A DNA stretch of 64,000 nt from Flectobacillus roseus (GTDB lineage: Bacteria > Bacteroidota > Bacteroidia > Cytophagales > Spirosomataceae): assembly GCF_030056665.1 (NCBI RefSeq), contig NZ_JASHIG010000014.1, one strand, 5' to 3'. The notes beneath the pieces were generated by a model that was not told where the DNA came from, searched no databases, and saw only the letters and a program-made list of their open reading frames with translations. Each line of letters begins with the position of its first letter. Position 1 is the stretch's first letter. Of the stretch, positions 26,332 through 35,296 are shown in pieces. A program made the position numbers and the translations under genes.

Positions 26332-27792
26332 TTAGAAATAATTTAAGCCTAACGCTTTGGCTTGGGCGCCGTAATGCTTGATCAAACCCTCAAATAAATT
26401 CAAATCTTGGTAATGTTCGAGCGTTGTGATTACTATCGCTTCAAAGCCTGTATTTTCGTTAAAATAGGCTAAAAAGCTTTCCAGGCTAATTTCCGTACCT
26501 ACTTTGGACACATAGCTATCATAGTAAATGACTGAAAAAGCTGAAGTATTAAGCGAATTCAACACTCTTTGATACAACTGTTGATTTTGTTGGAGTACTT
26601 CTAGCACCAATTTTTTCTTTTGCTTGTATACTTCATGTAAAAAATCATCCTGTTGCTGCTTTAATTGCTCAAGTTGAAGTTTTTCATTTTCTGACTTTTT
26701 CAACACGGCTTTCAATACTCGCTTCTCCTCTTCCACAGCCTTTTGGCGCTCTACCAATTGCGATGAACTAACGATGGTTTTAAGGTACGCAGGAATATTC
26801 TTGATTTTCTTGGGTTCTTTTTCCAATTCTGCTTGCACATATTCCACCCCCAAAATCACCTGCTCGATTGGATATTGCTCCAGCCAATTTTGAATGGTTG
26901 AGGAATCTATTCCCCAAACTTGCACAATACCAGAAAGTCTCAGTAACGTACTCGACTCAAAATTGGGCTGGGTATTCGACTCCAGCACTTCAAAATGCGA
27001 ATCCTCAGCTTCTTGACTTGTTGGGGTAGTTTCTATTTCTAGTTGAGCTTGTGTTTTATGAGGATTTTTACGAATCACAAACTGCAGAGCTACTACTTTT
27101 TTGCCTTCCTTGATTTCATTAAAATCAAAAATCAAATCAGAGTTTTTAATTAGCTCGTCTTGCGCTTTAACAACCACTTTTTGTTTGAACAATCCGTACA
27201 GCTCATATTTGTTTTCGAGATTAAACATCCGACGCATTTCTTCTACGGTAAATTGGAACTTACCGAAACGCTCAAATTCTTTACAAAAACCATAAAACCG
27301 AATGGCATACACGCTATCCATCGACACAATGTTGCGCACATCAATGTAGGTAAAATTCTTTTTGAGTTGCAATAAATAGGCATCCAACATAGGCGGAAAC
27401 AAAAAACTAAATGCGCCTTCTTTTTTGTGGTATTCAATTTGTGCTAAAATGTTGGCCACTTTCCAACCCCGCTCATCTTCCAAGAAGATTTCTTTCTTCA
27501 TCAACTTCCGTGACTCCTTTTCCAACAGGTTGTAGAGATAATCACTAGTTTTTGTTTTTAGAAACTGAGAAACTTCCGAAACCTTCACTTTGGTCACCTT
27601 AAAACCAGAAGAAGTCTGGTCTGTATTTAAAACCAAAAAGTGAAAAATCTTCATTTGAAAGGCTGTTAGGTCAAATCTTGCATTGAGCAATGGATTTCCC
27701 AACACTACCATATAAGAACTACTGGAGATTCGCTCCAATGCTTCTATTTCTTTGTTTTCTTGGGTAGTTCTCTTTTTAATACCTTGCTTCAT
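26332..27792 (-). CDS. Rep_3-type (RepB/RepE-like) plasmid replication initiator
   Basis: 486 residues. Residues about 30-250 match the two winged-helix halves of Rep_3 initiators: NPLLNARFDLTAFQMKIFHF, IDVRNIVSMDSVYAIRFYGF and KFQFTVEEMRRMFNLENKY. The C-terminal third is a charged region with coiled-coil stretch (about 355-400) and an unassigned end, longer than in typical Rep_3 proteins (about 300 residues). It would bind the iterons at 27968-28090 just upstream of its start, and two palindromes at 27843-27911 are probable autorepression sites. Confidence 0.87.
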   Translation of the reverse strand: MKQGIKKRTTQENKEIEALERISSSSYMVVLGNPLLNARFDLTAFQMKIFHFLVLNTDQTSSGFKVTKVKVSEVSQFLKTKTSDYLYNLLEKESRKLMKKEIFLEDERGWKVANILAQIEYHKKEGAFSFLFPPMLDAYLLQLKKNFTYIDVRNIVSMDSVYAIRFYGFCKEFERFGKFQFTVEEMRRMFNLENKYELYGLFKQKVVVKAQDELIKNSDLIFDFNEIKEGKKVVALQFVIRKNPHKTQAQLEIETTPTSQEAEDSHFEVLESNTQPNFESSTLLRLSGIVQVWGIDSSTIQNWLEQYPIEQVILGVEYVQAELEKEPKKIKNIPAYLKTIVSSSQLVERQKAVEEEKRVLKAVLKKSENEKLQLEQLKQQQDDFLHEVYKQKKKLVLEVLQQNQQLYQRVLNSLNTSAFSVIYYDSYVSKVGTEISLESFLAYFNENTGFEAIVITTLEHYQDLNLFEGLIKHYGAQAKALGLNYF

Positions 27793-27842
27793 AGTTAATC
27801 TCTCATCATCATCTTTTCAAATTTATATATATCCATAATAGT

Positions 27843-27911
27843 GATTCAATTTTGTATCAAATTTACAATAATATTTTATTATTACAAGCAAAATAGATTC
27901 AAAATTGTATC
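27843..27911. promoter_or_regulatory. Two operator-like palindromes before rep
   Basis: GATTCAATTTTGTATC (27843-27858) and GATTCAAAATTGTATC (27896-27911) share the palindromic pattern GATnCAAnnTTGnATC. Their 53-bp spacing equals five helical turns. Located between the iterons and the rep start (27792), they fit an autoregulatory operator for Rep or ParA. Confidence 0.5.
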
Positions 27912-27967
27912 AATATTGACGTTTATTAATATCTATAAAAATTGTATTTTTCCGATATCAAAAAGGG

Positions 27968-28090
27968 CACTCTAAAAGTTATACTTGACACTTCAAAAGT
28001 TATATTAACACACTCTAAAAGTTATATTAACACACTCTAAAAGTTATACTTGGCACTTCAAAAGTTATATTAAGCACTCTAAAAGTTATA
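27968..28090. repeat. Iteron cluster of the replication origin (six tandem copies)
   Basis: Six copies of CACTCTAAAAGTTATA or CACTTCAAAAGTTATA start at 27968, 27989, 28011, 28033, 28054 and 28075, a period of 21-22 bp (two helical turns). They lie directly upstream of the Rep_3 gene with AT-rich flanks. Extra copies are at 28316 and 28370, and an inverted pair at 29062-29110. This is the layout of an iteron-controlled plasmid origin. Confidence 0.9.
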
Positions 28091-28315
28091 TTAACACTAT
28101 ATAAAATACTGAAAATCAAACTGTTACGAAAGAGGAAATATTAGGAAATACTTAAGGAAATAAAAAAGAAATACTCTCAAATGTAAAAAGTGAGATTTTT
28201 TTGATTGTTTTTTGAAGAAAAAAAATTGGATAAAAATAGAGGAAACTTTTAAAGTCGGAATCCACTTTTTTTTGTAAAACTTTTACTTTGTGTGAAATTA
28301 GGAATCTTGCGCCGA

Positions 28316-28385
28316 CACTTTAAAAGTTATATTTAGGAGATTTCGGCGAAATAGTTTCTTTTCCGTCAACACTCTAAAAGTTATG
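28316..28385. repeat. Two isolated iterons
   Basis: CACTTTAAAAGTTATA at 28316-28331 and CACTCTAAAAGTTATG at 28370-28385, same orientation as the main cluster. Confidence 0.75.
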
Positions 28386-28635
28386 GTTAAAAATACACTA
28401 TTTCGTGTCATCTGTAAAGTCATGATATAACTGGCGCTTTTTTGCCTCGAAATCTTCGATTTAAGACACTTTTATTACTTCTATGGGTAAATACCTCACT
28501 TAAACTTAAAATGTCGCTAAAAAACGTGGTTTTTGGAAGCCGAGCTTTTTTGACTTGAGTAAAAATGCTAGAAAGAGCGTTCAACCATTATTTTGAGAAT
28601 TTCAATATTCTTGATTTCAATGTGCGTGATATTCG

Positions 28636-28662
28636 AGCAAAGTGTCACAGTGATACTTTGCT
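28636..28662. repeat. GCAAAGTGTCA hairpin, dispersed family
   Basis: Arms AGCAAAGTGTCA and TGATACTTTGCT with spacer CAG and one G-T pair. The same hairpin occurs at 29027-29051 and, with A for G, at 33213-33247. Confidence 0.6.
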
Positions 28663-29026
28663 TCTAAGTGGGGTCTTGGCAAAATTGAAAAGATGAGTCG
28701 TAGCGAAAGCCTCAACGTTGAGTTGCTTAGATGTACAAATGTGTAACCTTCTACTTGGTTTGAATGGCAGTTTGTTTAAGATTCGAAAGTCTATGATACA
28801 ATAGAGAATTCATCTGTGAGTTTTAGGATACCACACGTGGCTGTTGAACGCTGAGTCTTGGAGGGATTACTTTTAACAAATAGGTACTCAAACAATTATG
28901 CTTTGGTGCTTGTAAGTAACCTTTGTCTTGTGAACAGTAATGGTTGATAATTTATTTTTGAAATACAAAACTATTGAAATGGAGTATTTCATGAAAAATG
29001 CGTTTTTATGAAAATTTGGCACAAAT

Positions 29027-29051
29027 GCAAAGTGTCACAGTGATACTTTGC
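29027..29051. repeat. GCAAAGTGTCA hairpin, dispersed family
   Basis: GCAAAGTGTCA, CAG, TGATACTTTGC; nearly identical to the copy 390 bp upstream. Confidence 0.6.
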
Positions 29052-29061
29052 CCCTCTTTTA

Positions 29062-29110
29062 CACTTCAAAAGTTATATTTAGAGGCCTTTATAATATAAC
29101 TTTTGAAGTG
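29062..29110. repeat. Inverted pair of iterons
   Basis: CACTTCAAAAGTTATA at 29062-29077 faces TATAACTTTTGAAGTG at 29095-29110 across 17 bp, giving a 49-bp palindrome about 1 kb from the main cluster. In iteron plasmids such copies often titrate Rep. Confidence 0.75.
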
Positions 29111-29194
29111 TGATTTTTAAAAGTCAAACGGATTTTTACGGCGTAAAATGAATAAATAATTTAAGATTTTTGCACAAAAAATTGATAAAAAAGA

Positions 29195-29221
29195 GCCCAT
29201 CAAAGGTCTATTTTGATGGGC
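29195..29221 (-). terminator. Terminator of the EEP-family gene
   Basis: GCCCATCAAA and TTTTGATGGGC flank a 6-nt loop, with a T-run on the minus strand after the stem (A-run at 29187-29192). Confidence 0.65.
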
Positions 29222-29229
29222 GCTTTTTC

Positions 29230-30060
29230 TTATTTGAAGACAGTTTTTATCACTACAGGTTGATGATCCGAGGGATATTTGTTGTCATAAGCATCTGTTA
29301 GAACGGCATATTTTAATACCTCAAAATGCTTGTCTACAAAAATATAATCGATTCTATCCTTGAGCGGAGCATCATGTTTGAAACCGTTAAAGGTACCAAC
29401 AGGACCATAAGGAGGCATTTTTGTAACCAAATACGAATCGCCCAATGATGCTTGCATGATCTTGATTTGCTCCGTGTCTGGAGTAGAATTGAAATCTCCC
29501 ACACAAATTGCTGGTGTATTTTTGGCGATTTCTTTAATCTTTTGAACCATCAAGAAACCAGATTGACGACGAGCCTCAACACCTTGGTGATCGAAGTGAA
29601 CACTAAAGAAGTAGAACGTTTTTCCTGATTTTACTTCTTTAAATTTTCCCCAAGAGCAAATACGGTTACAACAGGTAGCGTCCCATCCTTTTGAGGGTTT
29701 ATCTGGCGTTTGGCTCAACCAAAAATCTCCATGTTCTAACAGTTTGAATTTGTCTTTTCGGTAAACAATAGCAGAATGCTCCCCAGCTTCTTTACCATCG
29801 TCGCGCCCTACGCCAGTGTAGGTATATTCTGGCATTTCGACCAAATCTTTTAATTGACCAACAAACCCCTCCTGGGTTCCGAAGATATCGAATTCATGAT
29901 AACGAATTAGTTTTTTTACTTCCTCCTTGCGATTTGGCCAAGCATTGATACCATCGCCAGACGTGTTAAGTCTTAAATTATAAGTGGCAACATTGAGTGT
30001 TTGAGAGGACGCTTCTTGCATCAAAAGCAAGCCTGCGATAAGTCCTAGGATTTTTTTCAT
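29230..30060 (-). CDS. Secreted endonuclease/exonuclease/phosphatase (EEP) family enzyme
   Basis: 276 residues with a signal peptide (1-19). The four EEP motifs are visible: NVATYNLRL, FGTQEG, VGDFNSTPD and YPSDHQPV, the metal-binding and catalytic residues of DNase I-like folds. Members of this secreted group act on phosphoesters, sphingolipids or nucleic acids; the exact one is not readable. The gene follows a TonB-linked outer-membrane protein gene by 69 bp on the same strand, so a scavenging pair is possible. Confidence 0.85.
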   Translation of the reverse strand: MKKILGLIAGLLLMQEASSQTLNVATYNLRLNTSGDGINAWPNRKEEVKKLIRYHEFDIFGTQEGFVGQLKDLVEMPEYTYTGVGRDDGKEAGEHSAIVYRKDKFKLLEHGDFWLSQTPDKPSKGWDATCCNRICSWGKFKEVKSGKTFYFFSVHFDHQGVEARRQSGFLMVQKIKEIAKNTPAICVGDFNSTPDTEQIKIMQASLGDSYLVTKMPPYGPVGTFNGFKHDAPLKDRIDYIFVDKHFEVLKYAVLTDAYDNKYPSDHQPVVIKTVFK

Positions 30061-30129
30061 AAGCTGAGATTTGTTTTAGTTGATATAAAAATTGAGTGTT
30101 GAGGGCAAAGTATCACAATGAGCTTTTGC

Positions 30130-32547
30130 CTAATTGGTTTCGTCACTGATGATACTCTTTACTTTTTTAGCATTTTTGATTCTGTAATTGAGCGTAAGAT
30201 TAATTTGTCTTCTTCTAAATTGCGAACTACCATCGGTAATAAAATTGACTCCTTCTGTCACAAAACGAGAAACTCGCGTATTGAATATGTCCATGATATT
30301 CAAATTAAGTGTTCCTTTGCCTTGAAAAACCTCCTTGCTTACCGAAAAGTCGATATAATACATTGAGAGACGTCTGCCTTGCACTGTTTTTTGAGGAGCT
30401 TCATAATTCGCTCTTACTTGAATATCTATGCGGTTGGGCAAACTGAATTTTGAGGTATGTCTTGCAAACCAGCTTTGGGTATTTCGCTTGTAATTCTCGT
30501 CAATATTACTTCCATCCATATCGGCATTGAAAATGCTAAAACTAAAATCGCTTTTCCACCATTGATAAAAATTGACTTGTGAAGCGATGTCTAAGCCAAA
30601 TGATTTTTCGCCAGTTAGGTTCTCTGGTCTTGTGGTGGCAAAGCCTAACTCATTGACGCTTCTAATCGTTTGAATTTTGTCTTTCGTATCTCGATAGAAT
30701 ATAGATGAACTTAACGACCCAAATTTAAAGTATTTGATATGACCAATTTCAAATGCGTTTGTAAACTCTGGATTAAGATTTGGATTACCCCCAAAAAAGT
30801 TACGACTATCTGAGAAGGTTGCAAAAGGACTTAAATCATTGTAAAATGGTCTTCTTACACGACGACTAAAGCTAAGTTGTAGAGAGTTTTCGTTGGGCAT
30901 TTCCCAAGCAATATGGGCACTTGGAAATAGATTTGAGTAATTTCTAGGGTTTACCTCATTGGTCTCTCGCAAGGTGGTTTTTACATTAGTCCATTCAGCT
31001 CTCAAGCCAATCTGATAGGATAATTTTTTGTATTTGTCACCTACGATTCCGTACACAGCGTTGATATTTTCGGTATAAATAAAATAGTTTTTTAATCCAG
31101 GCAATGGGACAAAGACGCCATTTTCATTTTGCTGATTTACCACATAGTCGTTGACCATATCTCTAAAATTGGCTCTTGCTCCTACTTCTACTTTTCCTTC
31201 TTTGCGGATTGGTTTTGAATAATCTGTCTGAAATAACCACTGCTTTTCGTATTCGTCATTCAAGGAGTTTTGTAATAAAGTTTGGGCTTGATCAACCGAA
31301 CCGTTGGGTTTAAATGCGTTTTGTGTAAATAATTGATCAGAGCGTTCCCAGTTATCGATATAGCGTACTTCGGCAGAAAAGTTATGATTTTTCTTATCAA
31401 AATCTCGACGATACGTTAAAGCATATTCAGAGTTTGGTTCGTTTTCTTTTTCGTCTTGTTGGCGATAGGTCGTTCTAATAAGATTGTTTAATGAGTTTAC
31501 ATAGTCCTTGTAGACTAAATCTGTAATTCTACGAGCGTCCGAGCGACGAAATAAATAGGAGGCAGTCAAATAGCTCTTTTCTGAAAAGAAATAATCCAAA
31601 CCACCTTGAATGTTGTTGTTAAAACCCTTCAAATTTCCGTTGCGGTCTTGATCTGAGATGAGTGTCGTATCTCCGTCAAAAACACGTTGAAAATTATGAG
31701 CAATATTGGGTGTAATACGATAAGCGATACCATAATTCAGAAAAAAGTTTAGTTTTTGGTGACGGTAATTCATGTTAATTCCCAAACCTTCATTGACAGG
31801 ATAGCCCGTAATCACATCAAAGGAACCATTGAAACCTTGTTTTTTGTCTTTTTTCAGAACGATATTAATAATGCCAGCCATACCTTCTGCCTCGTATCTA
31901 GCCGAAGGGTTCGTGATTACTTCTACTCGCTCAATCATGCTTGCCTGTAGTGATTGTAGTCCTGCACCACCTTTAAAACTGACTAGCCCAGATGGTTTAC
32001 CATCGATTAAGATGCGGACATTATCGCTTCCTCTTAGTTTGATACCACCGTCGGGTTCAACAGATACCGAAGGAATATTCGTCAGTATATCACTGGCTGT
32101 ACCGCCTGCATTCGCCAAATCCTTTCCTACGTTGAATACCTTTTTATCCAAGGCCATTTCCATAGTACTTTTTTCAGACCTAACTTCAACCTCTGTAAGT
32201 TGCTGGCTTTGTGATTCGAGAGAAATATTACCAAGGTCAATAGCGGAATTCGATTTATTGAGTGTTAAAATATCAGATTTCCAGATTTTGTAACCCATAA
32301 ATTCAGTAGCCACTCTATAAATTCCAAATGGAACTTGGATTGAAAAAATGCCCTTTTCGGTAGTGATTCCACCTGTAATTAATTTCTCGGTTTTAGCATC
32401 GAGTACACGGATACTAGCGTAAGACATGATTTCTGAAGTCTTTGAGTCAATTACTTTCCCGCTAAAGGTGGCCTTATTCTGTGAATAGAGCGGAATACTT
32501 GCAAGCATAGCAATGAAAGCAAAGAGATAAGTAAAGGTTAATTTCAT
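30130..32547 (-). CDS. TonB-dependent receptor of the OMP beta-barrel (outer_membrane_beta-barrel family) type
   Basis: 805 residues. Signal peptide about 1-22, CarboxypepD_reg extension (FSGKVIDSKTSEIMSYASI), a short plug (ILTNIPSVSVEPDGGIKLRG, then NVRILIDGKPSGL), and a long barrel with the conserved GGNPNLNPEF...FEIGHI turn. This class in Bacteroidota lacks a SusD partner. The ligand is unknown. Its co-directional neighbour is the EEP enzyme. A degenerate copy of the 136-bp element starts at its stop codon (30103-30130). Confidence 0.85.
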   Translation of the reverse strand: MKLTFTYLFAFIAMLASIPLYSQNKATFSGKVIDSKTSEIMSYASIRVLDAKTEKLITGGITTEKGIFSIQVPFGIYRVATEFMGYKIWKSDILTLNKSNSAIDLGNISLESQSQQLTEVEVRSEKSTMEMALDKKVFNVGKDLANAGGTASDILTNIPSVSVEPDGGIKLRGSDNVRILIDGKPSGLVSFKGGAGLQSLQASMIERVEVITNPSARYEAEGMAGIINIVLKKDKKQGFNGSFDVITGYPVNEGLGINMNYRHQKLNFFLNYGIAYRITPNIAHNFQRVFDGDTTLISDQDRNGNLKGFNNNIQGGLDYFFSEKSYLTASYLFRRSDARRITDLVYKDYVNSLNNLIRTTYRQQDEKENEPNSEYALTYRRDFDKKNHNFSAEVRYIDNWERSDQLFTQNAFKPNGSVDQAQTLLQNSLNDEYEKQWLFQTDYSKPIRKEGKVEVGARANFRDMVNDYVVNQQNENGVFVPLPGLKNYFIYTENINAVYGIVGDKYKKLSYQIGLRAEWTNVKTTLRETNEVNPRNYSNLFPSAHIAWEMPNENSLQLSFSRRVRRPFYNDLSPFATFSDSRNFFGGNPNLNPEFTNAFEIGHIKYFKFGSLSSSIFYRDTKDKIQTIRSVNELGFATTRPENLTGEKSFGLDIASQVNFYQWWKSDFSFSIFNADMDGSNIDENYKRNTQSWFARHTSKFSLPNRIDIQVRANYEAPQKTVQGRRLSMYYIDFSVSKEVFQGKGTLNLNIMDIFNTRVSRFVTEGVNFITDGSSQFRRRQINLTLNYRIKNAKKVKSIISDETN

Positions 32548-32619
32548 AAGTTGAATAGTATTTTAATTGGATGCACAAAAGTATGAATCATATTAGGACA
32601 TTCTATCCTTAGATAAAGG

Positions 32620-33244
32620 GCAAAGTATCACAATGAGCTTTTGTCTAGCATTAGAAAATCTTCAGACTAGTTCAAGACTTATTCTTGGACTCACTACTTT
32701 ATACAGTTTTAAAAACTGAAGCAATTGCTAGTCCGAGACAAAGTCTCGAACTAGAGCAAAGTATCACAATGAGCTTTTGCCTAGTATTAAAAATCTTCGG
32801 ACTAATTCAAGACTTAGTCTTGGACTTATTTTTTTATACAGTTTTATAACTGAAGCAATAGCTAATCCGAGACAAATTCTTGAACTAGCGATCAAAGTAT
32901 CACAATGAGCTTTTGCTTAGTATTAAAAAACCTTCTTATCTTACTAGTTCAAGACTTGGTCTTGGACTCACTATTTTATACAGTTTAAAAACTGAAGCAA
33001 TAGCTAGTCTGAGACAAAGTCTCGAACTAGGTAGCAAAGTGTCATAATGATCTTTTGCCTAGAAGAAAAATCTTACTAGTTCAAGACTTAGTCTTGGACT
33101 AGTAATTTTATACAGTTTTATAAACTGAAGCAATAGCTTGTCCGAGACACAGTCTCGAACTAGTGATCAAAGTATCACAATGAGCTTTTGCTCATTGATA
33201 ATGGGAAAAAATAAAGGGCAAAGTATCACTCTGATACTTTGCCC
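32620..33244. repeat. Tandem array of about 136-bp units (4 full, 1-2 partial)
   Basis: Unit starts (GCAAAGTATCACAATGAGC or TCAAAG...) lie at 32620, 32756, 32892, 33034 and 33167; spacings 136, 136, 142, 133 bp. Each unit contains three potential stems: AGTTCAAGAC/GTCTTGGACT, ACAGTTTT/AAAACTG(A) and AGTCCGAGAC/GTCTCGAACT. It is non-coding in all frames. Copies differ at about one base in ten, so the array is not very recent. Confidence 0.85.
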
Positions 33245-33247
33245 TTT
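33213..33247 (-). terminator. Terminator of the GH43 gene, 16-bp perfect stem
   Basis: AAAGGGCAAAGTATCA and TGATACTTTGCCCTTT with spacer CTC; a T-run (TTTATTTTTT) follows on the minus strand. The stem is the last repeat element of the tandem array, apparently used as terminator. Confidence 0.7.
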
Positions 33248-33269
33248 AAACTGTAAACGGAGTATGTAA

Positions 33270-34313
33270 TTATTTATATGCCGAAATAGTCTGAATTGTA
33301 CCATCTGGATTATGGTGTAATTCAGTGACTTTTACATTTCTCAAATGTGTTTGTCCTGAAATTTGCACATCATGATAGAATAAATACCATTTGCCTTTAA
33401 CTTCAACTATTGAATGGTGATTTGTCCAGCCTTCAACGGGATTTAACACAACTCCTTTGTAAGTAAATGGTCCATAAGGAGAATCTCCTGTAGCATAACT
33501 GATAAAATGAGTATCACCAGTAGAGTAGGAGAAATAGTATTTTCCACGGTATTTGTGCATCCAAGCTGCCTCAAAAAATCGCTTGTCATTATTTCCTTCC
33601 AATAGTAAGTTCCCTTGTTCGTCCAAGATTTGAATATCCTTTGGACTTTCTGAAAAGCTTTTTAAATCAGAGGATAGTTTGGCGATTTTAGGTAATAAAG
33701 CCTTTTCATTAGATTTCTGAAGCGCTCCATTCTCCTCGTATTTACCTGTTTTCCAACGTTGCAATTGTCCGCCCCAGATACCGCCAAAATACATATAATA
33801 ACTTCCATCTGAATCTTTAAAAACAGCAGGGTCTATACTAAAACTGCCTTCGATGGGTTTTTTCTCTGCTTTAAACGGACCAGAAGGCTTTTTACTGGTG
33901 GCAACACCTATTCTAAAAATTCCTTCTTGGTCTTTGGCTGGGAAAAATAGATAGTAAGTGCCATTTTTGTAGGCTGCATCTGGTGCCCAAAGTTGCTTAC
34001 TTGCCCAAGGTACATCTTTTAAATCGAGCGCAACACCATGGTCGGTAACTTTTCCACCGATTTTGTCCATTGAGAGGATATGAAAATCTTTCATATCAAA
34101 CTTCGCACCATCGGCATCTCTACTAACATTCGTTTCAATATCGTGTGAAGGATAGATATAAATTTTACCTTCAAAAACATGAGCAGAAGGGTCTGCCGTA
34201 TAGATATGCTTTACGAGTGGTTGTGAAATTGGCTGTTTTTTCTGTTGAGCAATAGAGATTTGCGAAAGCAGAAAAAGAGCAGAGGCATATATACTGAAGT
34301 TTCTTTCTTTCAT
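33270..34313 (-). CDS. Glycoside hydrolase family 43
   Basis: 347 residues with a signal peptide (1-22). One propeller domain with the GH43 acids: Asp41 (TADPSAHVF), Asp161 (SIDPAVF) and Glu247 (FFEAAW). No extra carbohydrate-binding domain. Members with this short form are usually xylosidases, arabinofuranosidases or endo-xylanase-like enzymes. It is the last gene of a minus-strand block with SDR, GH67 and UxuA, which argues for a role in glucuronoxylan break-down. It lies 83 bp after the SDR gene. Confidence 0.9.
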   Translation of the reverse strand: MKERNFSIYASALFLLSQISIAQQKKQPISQPLVKHIYTADPSAHVFEGKIYIYPSHDIETNVSRDADGAKFDMKDFHILSMDKIGGKVTDHGVALDLKDVPWASKQLWAPDAAYKNGTYYLFFPAKDQEGIFRIGVATSKKPSGPFKAEKKPIEGSFSIDPAVFKDSDGSYYMYFGGIWGGQLQRWKTGKYEENGALQKSNEKALLPKIAKLSSDLKSFSESPKDIQILDEQGNLLLEGNNDKRFFEAAWMHKYRGKYYFSYSTGDTHFISYATGDSPYGPFTYKGVVLNPVEGWTNHHSIVEVKGKWYLFYHDVQISGQTHLRNVKVTELHHNPDGTIQTISAYK

Positions 34314-34396
34314 ATTAATAATACAAATTAATTTTACTTGAAATTATTGTAAAATGCTATTTAATAATAATTTATGTAAAATAGTGTTAAAATTAT

Positions 34397-35149
34397 TTAG
34401 AATCCAATAGAGTTCCCTCCATCAACTGGGAGTGAGGCACCTGTAATATATTTTGCTGCATCTGAAGCTAAAAACACCACTGCCATTCCGATATCTTCAG
34501 GTTTGCCAAAAAAGCCCATAGGCGTACGATCAAGCGCTTTATTCATACGTGCAGGGTCACTGCTCATGGCTGTTTGCATCATAGCCGTTTCGATAAAACC
34601 TGGCGCAACTGCATTGACCCTAACTTGGCTTGGCGACAAATCCATCGCCAAGGATTTCACTAATCCTTCAACGCCATGTTTTGAAGCAGAATAAGCAGGT
34701 ACGCGGTCGATACCATAATAGGCAGCCATCGACGAAATCATAACGATATTACCTGCTTTACGTGCTACCATTCGTTGTGCAACGGTACGTGTTAGCGAAA
34801 AAACTGCATTAAGATTCGTGTGAATAATTCTCTGGAAATCTTCGTCTGTTACTTCCAATGCAGGTTTTTTCATATTGATACCAGCATTGTTAACGAGAAT
34901 ATCAATAGTCCCGATTTGTGTTTCGATATGCTCAACTAGGTTTTCTAACTGGTCAAGTAAAGTCACATCGTTTACTACATATTTGGCTTTATCGCCTAGT
35001 TGTTGAACGGCTTCTTGAAGTGCATGCTCACGACGACCCGTGATGACTACTGTTGCGCCAGCTTCTATCATACATTGAGCTATGGCAAAACCAATACCGC
35101 TTCCGCCGCCTGTTATTAAGGCAATTTTGTTATCAAGTCTAAAATTCAT
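34397..35149 (-). CDS. SDR-family oxidoreductase, probable D-mannonate/fructuronate reductase
   Basis: 250 residues from the ATG at 35149 (MNFRLDNKIALITGG); a frame open to 35275 adds 42 residues without homologous look and is not used. TGGGSGIG (cofactor binding), NNAG and the catalytic Ser and YSASK are present; C-terminal ASDAAKYITGASLPVDGG is typical of the SDR 'classical' group. Next to UxuA and GH67, reduction of fructuronate to mannonate (UxuB function in a non-homologous family) is the likely role, by context. Other sugar-acid reductions are possible. Confidence 0.8.
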   Translation of the reverse strand: MNFRLDNKIALITGGGSGIGFAIAQCMIEAGATVVITGRREHALQEAVQQLGDKAKYVVNDVTLLDQLENLVEHIETQIGTIDILVNNAGINMKKPALEVTDEDFQRIIHTNLNAVFSLTRTVAQRMVARKAGNIVMISSMAAYYGIDRVPAYSASKHGVEGLVKSLAMDLSPSQVRVNAVAPGFIETAMMQTAMSSDPARMNKALDRTPMGFFGKPEDIGMAVVFLASDAAKYITGASLPVDGGNSIGF

Positions 35150-35296
35150 AAGGTAATTAAGTTTTGGTGTCGAGCTAATACCTTGATTCAAAGGTTTAAA
35201 TGACAGATTATTAGCTCGAAATTTTAATTGAATATTATGCCGTAAGAATATGACCCTTTGTGGAGCTATTTCCACAAAGGGTAAATGAATTCCAAT

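Larger units (their letters stand above)
28091..29194. other. Origin-distal non-coding region
   Basis: About 1.1 kb without a gene that I can support. It carries isolated iterons, a pair of inverted iterons and two copies of a GCAAAGTGTCA/TGATACTTTGC hairpin (28636-28662 and 29027-29051). AT-rich runs at 28091-28290 could be the unwinding element of the origin. Confidence 0.5.

Noticed and set aside
27968..28090. Short regular repeats that might suggest a CRISPR array
   Set aside because: The repeat is 16 bp with 5-6 bp spacers and sits before a Rep_3 gene: iterons. No cas gene is present.
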